From Deltaproteobacteria bacterium (lineage in GTDB: Bacteria > Myxococcota_A > UBA9042 > DTJE01): a DNA stretch of 64,000 bases. Positions 57,901 through 64,000 of the stretch are shown piece by piece. The DNA is taken from assembly GCA_029547805.1 (NCBI GenBank), contig JAKPOP010000001.1, positions 62,001 through 126,000 of the forward strand, read 5' to 3'. The position numbers and the translations under genes are program-made. A model generated the notes under the pieces. It ran no database searches, was not told the DNA's origin, and saw nothing but the letters and a program-made list of their open reading frames with translations. The stretch's first letter is position 1. Each line of letters starts with the position of its first letter.

Positions 57901-60900
57901 CCCCCTCCCCCTGCCAGTCGTAGGTCCAGCGATTGCCCTGGCGATCGGCCCGCTCGACCTGATATCCTCTGTCGTCGAAGCGGATGGAGGTTCCGTCGGG
58001 CCAGCGCCGCAGATATCCGCCATCGGCAAGCCTGCTCAGGGTGCTCGGATCGCCCTCCGCAGCGGGCACGGTCCAGATGGGGAGGTTGGGGCCGACGGCC
58101 TGAACACGCCGTACGCGACGATACTCGGTGACCAGCAGGGAACCGCTGGGCGTGACGGTGATGGTCTCAGGAAGGGTCAGCACTCCCGCCTCGCCCGCCT
58201 CGGCGATCGGTCCTCCGGCGATCGTGGAGATCACCCCGGATCGATCGACGCGGCGCACGCGGCCGTGGTTCCGATCAGGGATGAACAGGTCCCCTTCGGT
58301 CCCCACGGCGACGTCCATCGCCCCGCTCAAGAGGGCCTCGGTGGCCAGCTTGCCGTCGCCGACCTGGTCGGCGGTCGCCTCTTGCTCCACCAGCGGATAG
58401 CCGGCCGGTTGCTCGCCGCCACCGGCCATGAGGGTGGTCGATCCATCTGCCTCGAGCCGCCAGACCTTCTGCACTGCAGCCGCGTAGACCGCTCCATCAG
58501 GCGCACAGTCGATCCCCTGCAGGGAGGGAACCGTGGCGAGCGGTGTGAGCAATCCCTCCCCATCCAGCCGCAGTACCCGACCGCCGGCGCTGATCACCAG
58601 CGTCCCGTCGGGGCAGACCGCGACGTCGCGCGGAGAGGGAAGTTCGGCCTGCCGCGCCGGCAACGGCTCGTCGCCGATCGGCCGGTCGCCGCCGCCCGCT
58701 ACCGTGAGTACCGTCCCGGACGGGTCAACCCGGCGCAGCCGTCCGTTCTCCGAGTCCGCCAGGTAGAGATTGCCGTCGGCGTCCCGGGCGAGGCCGCCGG
58801 GAAAGGCGCCGATCTCAGCCAGAGAAGCAGGGCCACCATCGCCAGAGAAGGCTCCGTATAGCGCCGAGCCGCCCTCGGGCACGCCTCTGCCCAGGAAGGT
58901 GGTGATTCGACCGGCCGGATCGACCCGCAGCACCTGCAGCAGGTCCTGGGCGACGACGTAGGTGTTGCCCTCCGCGTCGACGGCGACGCCGGAAATCTGA
59001 CCGATGGTCACCTCGTCGGCCGCCGCTCCCTCGCCCTGCCAATGGACGTTGCCGTTGGTCTTGCCGGCGATGGTCGCCAGCGCGCCGCGCAGAAGAAACG
59101 AGGTGCGATCACCGTTTCCGTCGGTCACCAGCAACTGATCGCCCCAGTCGCCAAGGTGCAGCTGCTGCAGACCGGAGAGCCCCCAGCCGGCGCCAAAGGG
59201 TGAGTCGGTGCCCCGCACCAGGGCCACCCGGCCGCGGCGGGCGACGCTGGAGACCGTTGCCTCACGGCCCGGGACTCCCGTGTCGTAGCGGGTCGCACCG
59301 CCGAAGGAGAGTTGGCCCGCATAGGTTCCCTGGTAATGGTCGCCCTGGATGATGGTGTAGGGATAGAGGCCGGTGGGCAATGGAGTGCCGTCGGCGGCCG
59401 TGCCGTCCCAGCGCCATCCGACCCGAACTCGGTCCTGCGTACCAAGGAACCAGGCTTCCGCTCGCTGTCCCGCAATCAGGAAGGCGACCTGCTGGGTCTC
59501 CGGCTGCCAGGGTGTGGTGATGCCGTAGTCGAAACCCAGCAGCACCGAGGGTGCGGCCAGATGACTGTTGTAGACCAGCTCGACTGTGCGCGGCCGATCC
59601 AGGGAGCGCCAGGAGGGCAAGGAGTGGCGCTCCTGCAACCGACCATCGGCTGCACCGATCTGGCTTGAACCGCTCCAGTTGCGGCAGGAAGGCGGCGGCG
59701 TCGTCTTGCCGACCTCGCCGCCGGTGGTCTGGCGCGTCGTGGTCGTGGGCGACTCGGTGGCGTCCACGACCTCGGTCGGCTTCCGGTCTCCGACCAGCTT
59801 CAGCATCGCGTTGGCGTCACACCAGCTGAAGTGGCGGGTCGCGAACTCCACCCAGCGCCCGTCGGACGAGATCGTTGCCATGCCAAGGTGATGCCACTGG
59901 CCGACCTCCTTGGAGTAGCGGCCCACCGGGATCCGGGTCCCTGGCGGGAAGCGCAGGCTGTTTGCGATTCGCACCGTCACGCTGCGCTCGAACTCGGCCA
60001 GCTCCGGTTCCAGCTTGACGCAGTAGGTGAAATCGCTTCGCTGCGGCAGGTCGGGGATCTCATTCGCCGCCCCGAGGTTGGTGACCCGCAGTTCGACGGG
60101 CTCGGTCGTGGCGCCTTCCGGCACCACCAGTTCGACGTCGCCCGCCGCGTTGCGGTGGGTGCCACCTTCCGGGCCGATGGTCGTCGTTGCCGGGTCCAGC
60201 TGGACGAGATGGATTGGTGAAACGTCGACATGCTCACCGCGACCGACATGACCGGTGCGGTGGGCATAGGTGCGGCCCGTCTGTTCCACGGTCAGCCGGA
60301 AGCTGCGGGGGGCATCGGGCACCGGAAAGACGAAGGTGCCGTCCGCTGCGGTGCTGACTGTACCGACCACGCCGTCGACCAGCACTGTCGCACCGGCGAC
60401 GGCCGCTCCCGCCGCGTCCAGGACGCGGCCATGCACCCAGCCCGCAGACTCACCGGGCTTCGGGGATCCGCCGATCCGCACGACGATCGCCCCATCCGCC
60501 AGGACCTCGCCGTGCCGGACGTGCAGTGAGGTCGTGCCGCAGGCCCGCGCCGTGAGCAGCCCATCCGCGGAAACCTCGGCGACTGCGGCGTTGCCGGTCT
60601 GATAGATGGTGCCCGTCGATCCTGCGGTGAGTTCCCGTTCCGAGCCGTCGGTGTAGCTGCCGATCACCCGCAGCTGGCCGGTCTCGCCGGCCTTGTCGAG
60701 GGTGAGGACGCGTGGCTCGATTCGCAATCTCACCAGCTCGGCCTCCCCGTTGAAGGCCACCTCGACGTGGGCCGTACCCACGGCCTCGCCATTCCTGGCC
60801 GTGATGGTCACCTTGCCATTGGCCAGCGGCAGGACCCGGCCGTCGGGGGAGACCCGTACGATTCGCTCGTCGCTGCTCTCCCAACTCGTGCCTTCAAGGG

Positions 60901-61228
60901 AGAGGGTGATATCTCGGACCGAACCGTCGGCGAAGGTCCCGTGGGCGGTCAGCGAGGCGGCGGCCGCCTGTGCCAGCACGAGTGTGGAGGGAATGATCTC
61001 GAGGCTCATCGGTCCTGGGTCCGTCCCCCCGTCGGCCCACGGGCCGAGGTCCACCTCGACGACGTCCGGGGTGTCGTCGTCAAACGAACTGCCGTCGGGG
61101 AGGTTCCCGTCCACCGCGGTGTCCGCTTGATCACCGCCGTCCCGACCGTGGCCTCCGTTGCTGCAACCGGGCGCAACCCACCCCATCGACGCGAGCAGCA
61201 AGAACACCGGAAGGACCCTACGTGCCAC
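54941..61228 (-). CDS. giant RHS/YD-repeat lipoprotein
   Basis: About 2,095 residues. Signal with Cys22 (VAPGC), an Asp-rich linker, two Ig-like (BIG_2) domains with alternating strands, a carboxypeptidase-regulatory-like domain (VHGRVLDAAGAAVAGATVLVDG), then an RHS spacer region, six-bladed NHL-type repeats (LARDADGNLYLADSENGRLRRVDPSG and relatives), and about 20 YD repeats (Y-D-x-x-G-R) leading to the core end GLVDLRARFYDPGTGRFIDPDPLG. The last 150 residues after PFG are a variable Gly-rich region. RHS proteins can be wrapped toxin carriers or adhesins. Base composition is visibly lower in GC than neighbouring genes. The start at 61228 (GTG, AAGG upstream) is chosen because the further upstream ATG at 61318 falls in the promoter. 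Confidence 0.85.
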   Translation of the reverse strand: MARRVLPVFLLLASMGWVAPGCSNGGHGRDGGDQADTAVDGNLPDGSSFDDDTPDVVEVDLGPWADGGTDPGPMSLEIIPSTLVLAQAAAASLTAHGTFADGSVRDITLSLEGTSWESSDERIVRVSPDGRVLPLANGKVTITARNGEAVGTAHVEVAFNGEAELVRLRIEPRVLTLDKAGETGQLRVIGSYTDGSERELTAGSTGTIYQTGNAAVAEVSADGLLTARACGTTSLHVRHGEVLADGAIVVRIGGSPKPGESAGWVHGRVLDAAGAAVAGATVLVDGVVGTVSTAADGTFVFPVPDAPRSFRLTVEQTGRTYAHRTGHVGRGEHVDVSPIHLVQLDPATTTIGPEGGTHRNAAGDVELVVPEGATTEPVELRVTNLGAANEIPDLPQRSDFTYCVKLEPELAEFERSVTVRIANSLRFPPGTRIPVGRYSKEVGQWHHLGMATISSDGRWVEFATRHFSWCDANAMLKLVGDRKPTEVVDATESPTTTTRQTTGGEVGKTTPPPSCRNWSGSSQIGAADGRLQERHSLPSWRSLDRPRTVELVYNSHLAAPSVLLGFDYGITTPWQPETQQVAFLIAGQRAEAWFLGTQDRVRVGWRWDGTAADGTPLPTGLYPYTIIQGDHYQGTYAGQLSFGGATRYDTGVPGREATVSSVARRGRVALVRGTDSPFGAGWGLSGLQQLHLGDWGDQLLVTDGNGDRTSFLLRGALATIAGKTNGNVHWQGEGAAADEVTIGQISGVAVDAEGNTYVVAQDLLQVLRVDPAGRITTFLGRGVPEGGSALYGAFSGDGGPASLAEIGAFPGGLARDADGNLYLADSENGRLRRVDPSGTVLTVAGGGDRPIGDEPLPARQAELPSPRDVAVCPDGTLVISAGGRVLRLDGEGLLTPLATVPSLQGIDCAPDGAVYAAAVQKVWRLEADGSTTLMAGGGEQPAGYPLVEQEATADQVGDGKLATEALLSGAMDVAVGTEGDLFIPDRNHGRVRRVDRSGVISTIAGGPIAEAGEAGVLTLPETITVTPSGSLLVTEYRRVRRVQAVGPNLPIWTVPAAEGDPSTLSRLADGGYLRRWPDGTSIRFDDRGYQVERADRQGNRWTYDWQGEGDARRLHGLTDPVGQTTTFDWTAGRLDAIHDPTGRTTRFTIDAAGNLVEIENPDGTTRSFRYDAHHRLVEQTDASGQSTGYQYGPAGDVRQVIRADGSVRRYASRAGSATLSDLPAGSGTAENRAEPFPSAEQEESFIDASGRRVETQVNRFGTRTLFRWADGLEARSVRDASDRLRAEIYPSGRVVRYDYDAQGHVVRQYDEATGAERLFEYGGEWSLLTRTVDPLGGEVTIEYDEHGNPLTVQDETGGLWRWTYDAHGLVRSAQDPSGATTYYERDANGTLIAQVDPLGRRWQLAYDQWGNLESLTDPAGRTMRQLHDSMNRLIALEDPLGRSTRLEWQPAGGTDDPTSSVPESVIVAIVDPGNGRTTFEYDALHRRVGRVDPDGARVSLQRDEEGRLIQVVTADRQVTVYDIDDNGRRVARRTSDGTETRYAYGADGRIAQIVQDDRRIEYSYDVAGRLASLRTVEPAVGLDDRVEYSWDLADRPLARRGSAGVVNWERDLHGRMTAIVVDGLRIELGYDAAGRSTSTHYPDGSWDRRTYDPAGRPLTIRHENSVGASLLALEYGWDDGDLLVSRSDDLGEHRFTHDAAGVLTGVTPPEGSQLPVEWYAYDAAGNRIGSHRSTTYRYSDANRLLADDEGNWQRDAAGRAIARQTTDGWISLEHDAQGRLVALTSPTAEPVNYVYDLLGRRVARRDGATTVRYLYDGFNLVAELGANNEVQRRFVHGPGTDRPLLVLGNDGPRSLHADLIGSIRLVTGPDGAVRGRAAWDAFGNLLASEGEPVEPFGWTGRPVEPRLGLVDLRARFYDPGTGRFIDPDPLGPRPAEPNLYRYAGNDPLTAVDPFGLIYVSVGGQTGSSVVGGMGGSTSVESGVLIGTSSRPGCSGIYGYTADSWSGLVGEGAGISAAGSFTFSPFGHVEDFGGDSVGLTASGGLLGRLGVTLSVSYDPVTGQIGWSGFAINVSVGAEVGEELTAGVNYGHADVAW

Positions 61229-61317
61229 GGAAGCCTTCTCCACTGGTCCGTCCGGTTCAGGCAACATGTACCGTTTGGGGCACATCGGATGGCGCTCCTG
61301 GCTACGAAATCGTTTCA

Positions 61318-61345
61318 ATTATATCCCCCTGTCAAGACAGTTCAA
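61318..61345 (-). promoter_or_regulatory. promoter of the RHS gene
   Basis: Reading leftward: TTGAAC (61345-61340), 16 bases, TATAAT (61323-61318). Start near 61311. The surrounding segment (61300-61350) is AT-rich for this genome. Confidence 0.65.
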
Positions 61346-61494
61346 GGATGGATGCACCGCACCGAGGGCTGGTCGGCCAGGGTCACCTCGGTACGCCCCC
61401 ATTTCCGGAAGGAGGCAGGTTGTCGAGGCCATGGCGGGATGGTCGTCCGCTCCGATGGACGGAGCCCCGTTCCTCCTTCAGGCGATCCGGGGCC

Positions 61495-61522
61495 TTGCAA
61501 TCTGAGCGCCCTGTGCTATGTT
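61495..61522 (+). promoter_or_regulatory. promoter of the rpsP operon
   Basis: TTGCAA (61495-61500), 16 bases, TATGTT (61517-61522). Start near 61529, 42 bases before the rpsP ATG. The rest of the 61,346-61,494 gap shows no gene. Confidence 0.5.
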
Positions 61523-61570
61523 CCGCGAGGCTTGGCATCGCCGCTCGGACGGCAAAGGAGAGCGAACCCG

Positions 61571-61825
61571 ATGGTGAAACTGAGACTGGCGCGTTTCGGG
61601 ATGAAGAAGCGGCCCTTCTACCGCATCGTCGCGATGGACTCCCAGGCGAAGCGGGATGGACGGTACCTGGAACTGCTCGGAACCTACGACCCCCGGCAGG
61701 ACCCGCCGGCGGTGACGCTGAAGGCCGACCGGGTCCGGTACTGGCTATCCGTGGGGGCCCGACCCACCGAGGCCGTGGATGGACTTCTGAAGAAGCACCT
61801 GACCGAGGAACCCGCCCAGTCCTGA
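61571..61825 (+). CDS. rpsP: ribosomal protein bS16
   Basis: 84 residues with the bS16 signature VKLRLARFGMKKRPFYRIVAMDS, YDPR and a C-terminal LSVGARPTEAV. It binds the 30S body. AGGAG is nine bases upstream. Leads the rpsP-khpA-rimM-trmD operon, a classic ribosome-linked order. Confidence 0.97.
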   Translation: MVKLRLARFGMKKRPFYRIVAMDSQAKRDGRYLELLGTYDPRQDPPAVTLKADRVRYWLSVGARPTEAVDGLLKKHLTEEPAQS

Positions 61826-61837
61826 GGGGGGTAGTCG

Positions 61838-62080
61838 ATGGCGATGGAACTCCGCGAACTGGTCCTCTTCCTGGCCAAGGCCCTGGTGGACAGCCCCGAT
61901 GAGGTGGAGGTCCACGAGGTCCAGGCGGAACAGACCACCGTGCTGGAACTCCGGGTGGCCAAGGCGGACATGGGCAAGGTCATCGGAAAGCAGGGACGGA
62001 CCGCGAAGGCCCTCCGGACCGTCGTGAACGCCGCGGCCACCAAGATGCGGAAACGGGCGGTCCTCGAGATCGTCGAGTGA
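61838..62080 (+). CDS. khpA: KH-domain RNA-binding protein KhpA
   Basis: 80 residues comprising a single KH domain, with the [15 protein letters not shown] loop that contacts RNA. In other bacteria KhpA pairs with KhpB and affects cell-wall synthesis and small RNAs. Located 12 bases after rpsP with a G-rich Shine-Dalgarno; its stop overlaps the rimM start as GTGA. Confidence 0.95.
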   Translation: MAMELRELVLFLAKALVDSPDEVEVHEVQAEQTTVLELRVAKADMGKVIGKQGRTAKALRTVVNAAATKMRKRAVLEIVE

Positions 62081-62595
62081 TCGGCGACGCCGTGCAACGC
62101 CGGATCGAGATCGGTCGCCTGGGATCGCCCCACGGGCTCCGGGGCGAGGTGACCCTGCATCCCCATTTCCCCGGATCGGAACTCCCGGGAATTGGCATGG
62201 TGGCCATCGTGTGCCTCCCCGGGGGCCGGGAGACCCGACTGGTCGTTCGGAGTCGCCGTCCCGTCGCGAAAGGGGTCCTGGTCGCCTTTGAAGGGGTCCC
62301 GGATCGGTCCGCCGCCGAGGCCCTCCGAGGAGGCCTCGTGCTGGTGGCCCGGGACGACCTGCCGCCCCTCGACGAGGGGGAGTTCTATTACGACGACCTT
62401 CCGGGCCTTCCGGTCCTGCTCCCAGACGGCTGCGAGGTGGGCCGGGTCCGGGGGGTCTTTCGGGGGGCCACCGACGTGCTGGAGGTGGACGTCCAGGGGG
62501 CCGAGGTGCTGGTCCCCGTCGCCGTGGGGTTCGTCCGGGAGGTGGGCCGGGACCGGGTGGTACTGGAACCGGGGGCACTGGAGGACCTGCGGTGA
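62077..62595 (+). CDS. rimM: 16S rRNA processing protein RimM
   Basis: 172 residues. RimM N-domain ([18 protein letters not shown], 12-29) and C-domain ending in [11 protein letters not shown]. It matures the 30S head. Start is GTG (overlapping khpA), and the stop overlaps trmD as GTGA. Confidence 0.95.
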   Translation: MIGDAVQRRIEIGRLGSPHGLRGEVTLHPHFPGSELPGIGMVAIVCLPGGRETRLVVRSRRPVAKGVLVAFEGVPDRSAAEALRGGLVLVARDDLPPLDEGEFYYDDLPGLPVLLPDGCEVGRVRGVFRGATDVLEVDVQGAEVLVPVAVGFVREVGRDRVVLEPGALEDLR

Positions 62596-63380
62596 CGACC
62601 CCGTATCCCATCACCGTGGTGACCATCTTCCCCGAGATGATCCGCCAGGCGGTCGGCTGGTCCATCACTGGACGGGCCATCGCGGCGGGGCTGCTGGAGG
62701 TCCGGACGATCCAGGTCCGGGACTTCGCCACGGATCGCCATCGGACCGTGGACGACGTTCCGTATGGCGGCGGGCCGGGGATGGTGATGAAGCCCGAGCC
62801 CCTGGCCGCGGCCATCCGGACTGCCCGGGAGGCCCAGCCCGGAGGACGGGTGGTGCTGCTGTCGGCCTCCGGAACAACCTTCTGCCAGGAGAAGGCCCGG
62901 CGCTACGCGGCAGACCCCGCAGGGGTCATCCTGGTCTGCGGGCACTACGAGGGGGTGGACGAGCGCATCGCCGAGCACTATGTGGACGAGGAGGTCAGCA
63001 TCGGGGACTACGTGCTGAGCGGGGGCGAGCCGGCGGCACTGGTGGTCCTGGATGCGGTGGCCCGTCTGGTGCCGGGGGTCCTGGGCAACGAGGGGTCCCT
63101 GGCCGAGGAGTCCCACGAGCACGGCCTGCTGGAGCATCCGCAGTACACCCGACCGCCGGACTTCGAGGGGCACCGGGTCCCGGAGGTGCTGCTGAGCGGC
63201 AACCACCAGGAGGTTGCCCGGTGGCGCCGGGAGGCGGCCCTCCAGAAGACCCGCCGGATGCGCCCCGACATTGCCTCCCGGGTGATCGAGGTCGTCGTCG
63301 ATCGACCCCGGAGGCCCTCGTCGACCCCGCTGCCCCTGGGTCGCCCCCGGCCCTCGCCGGATCGGGGGGAGGACCCGTGA
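62592..63380 (+). CDS. trmD: tRNA (guanine-N1)-methyltransferase TrmD
   Basis: 262 residues. SPOUT fold with DDVPYGGGPGMVMKPEPL (SAM/knot region), the GHYEGVDERI loop and the SIGDYVLSGGE motif. It methylates G37 of tRNA. GTG start overlapping rimM. The last 30 residues are a basic Pro/Arg-rich extension not conserved in E. coli TrmD. Confidence 0.95.
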   Translation: MTTPYPITVVTIFPEMIRQAVGWSITGRAIAAGLLEVRTIQVRDFATDRHRTVDDVPYGGGPGMVMKPEPLAAAIRTAREAQPGGRVVLLSASGTTFCQEKARRYAADPAGVILVCGHYEGVDERIAEHYVDEEVSIGDYVLSGGEPAALVVLDAVARLVPGVLGNEGSLAEESHEHGLLEHPQYTRPPDFEGHRVPEVLLSGNHQEVARWRREAALQKTRRMRPDIASRVIEVVVDRPRRPSSTPLPLGRPRPSPDRGEDP

Positions 63381-63961
63381 TGGACCTCCGGCCCGGGACT
63401 CCATTGGCGGTGGCCCTGGTACACCATCCGGTGCTGGACCGGACCGGGGCGGTGGTGACCACGGCCTTCACCTCCCTGGACCTCCACGACATCGCCCGGA
63501 TCTGCCGGACCTACGACGTCGGCCCCTACTACCTGGTCACCCCGGTGACGGCCCAGCGGGAGATGATCGAGCGCATCCTGCAGCACTGGGTCACCGGCGA
63601 GGGCTACAAGGAACGCCACCCCCGGGTTCCGGCGATGGCCCGGGTCCGGACCGCCCCGTCCCTGGATGCCGCGGTGGAGGACTTCCAGGAGGTCTGGGAC
63701 CGCCCGGTCCTGCGGGTGGTCACCAGCGCCCGGGCCGAGGGCGACCTCACGACCTTCCCGGACCTCCGGCGCCGCATCGTCGAGGAGACGGAGCGGTCCT
63801 GGATGCTGGTCCTCGGGACCGGGTGGGGGCTTGCCCCGGAGGTGATGTCCCGGGCGGAGGTTCGCCTGGAGCCCATCCGGGGCCGAGCGGGCTTCCATCA
63901 CCTGCCGGTCCGGGCGGCCCTCGCGATCATGCTTGACCGATTGCTGGGGTCCCCCGTATAA
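63380..63961 (+). CDS. SPOUT-type RNA methyltransferase (PF09936-like)
   Basis: 193 residues of the 'RNA methyltransferase, RNMT_4' family, found in deltaproteobacteria beside trmD and rplS. It shows ALVHHPVLDRTGAVVTTAFTSLDLHDIAR at the start and LVLGTGWGLAPEVM in the knot region. The RNA target is not known. ATG overlaps trmD by one base (TGATG). Confidence 0.85.
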   Translation: MDLRPGTPLAVALVHHPVLDRTGAVVTTAFTSLDLHDIARICRTYDVGPYYLVTPVTAQREMIERILQHWVTGEGYKERHPRVPAMARVRTAPSLDAAVEDFQEVWDRPVLRVVTSARAEGDLTTFPDLRRRIVEETERSWMLVLGTGWGLAPEVMSRAEVRLEPIRGRAGFHHLPVRAALAIMLDRLLGSPV

Positions 63962-63962
63962 T
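63933..63962 (+). promoter_or_regulatory. promoter overlapping the end of the SPOUT gene
   Basis: TTGACC (63933-63938), 18 bases, perfect TATAAT (63957-63962), whose last bases include the TAA stop. Start near 63969. It would drive the next gene beyond the window, presumably rplS, which usually follows. Confidence 0.6.
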
Positions 63963-64000
63963 CAGCCGCCTTTTCGGCCGCCCCTGCCGGGGCCAACACA

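Noticed and set aside
61229-61318. Start of the RHS protein at 61318 (MKRFRSQ...)
   Set aside because: That ATG lies in the predicted -10 box; a GTG at 61228 with AAGG upstream directly precedes a lipoprotein signal.

Overview
The window is a chromosomal segment of a very GC-rich, Gram-negative bacterium, most likely a myxobacterium-like or other deltaproteobacterial-grade organism. The evidence is threefold. Many secreted lipoproteins carry long Asp/Pro/Gly linkers, MopE-type DNDCDG motifs or thrombospondin type 3 repeats. Regulation leans on sigma-54 activators. A SPOUT RNA methyltransferase sits directly after rpsP-khpA-rimM-trmD, an arrangement typical of those lineages. No rRNA, tRNA or CRISPR array was found.

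Layout. 1-7.7 kb (minus): the start of a Lon-type protease, a PhoU-like protein, then a tightly coupled four-gene operon (unknown 284-aa protein, two BREX-type P-loop ATPases, Lhr-like helicase) behind rluD. It has the ATPase and helicase parts of BREX type 2 or Shango-like defence but no methylase, PglZ or TerB; it is the best candidate for an undescribed system. 7.8-17.3 kb: surface lipoproteins (MopE/kelch, GH-A glycosidase, starch-binding-like, NAGPA-type) with two proteins of unknown function among them. 17.4-26.2 kb (minus): one copper/silver operon, YHS protein, CusC, CusB, CusA, NtrC-type regulator, histidine kinase, behind a near-consensus sigma-54 promoter. 26.3-32.4 kb (minus): dihydrouridine synthase, Cys-rich lipoprotein, a MoxR ATPase / VWA-metallopeptidase / unknown trio, and a DUF2231 membrane protein. 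32.5-37.8 kb: a radical SAM protein divergent from a compact KS / chain-length-factor / dehydratase / ketoreductase operon resembling the core of aryl-polyene clusters.

38.0-48.7 kb: an OmpA/TSP3 porin, an alpha/beta hydrolase, then a nitric-oxide group: qNor, cupin, NapH/NosR-like ferredoxin, DUF2505 protein, malate/lactate-type dehydrogenase and a small Cys protein, with a second sigma-54 promoter, an upstream palindromic region and a nearby NorR-like activator. 48.7-52.3 kb: a basic secreted protein, an ArnT/GT39 membrane transferase, an FKBP lipoprotein. 52.3-54.9 kb: a non-coding island dense in hairpins followed by a dead IS3-family element with recognisable terminal repeats; a hairpin motif of about 39 bp recurs three times. 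54.9-61.2 kb: a 2,095-residue RHS/YD-repeat lipoprotein of visibly different base composition, probably acquired. 61.5-64.0 kb: the rpsP-khpA-rimM-trmD-SPOUT operon and a promoter pointing to a gene beyond the end, presumably rplS.

A recurrent theme is translational coupling: most operon junctions are 1-8 base overlaps (ATGA, GTGA or TGATG). Starts were chosen by Shine-Dalgarno sequence, by these overlaps and by predicted promoters, and therefore often differ from the longest open frame.
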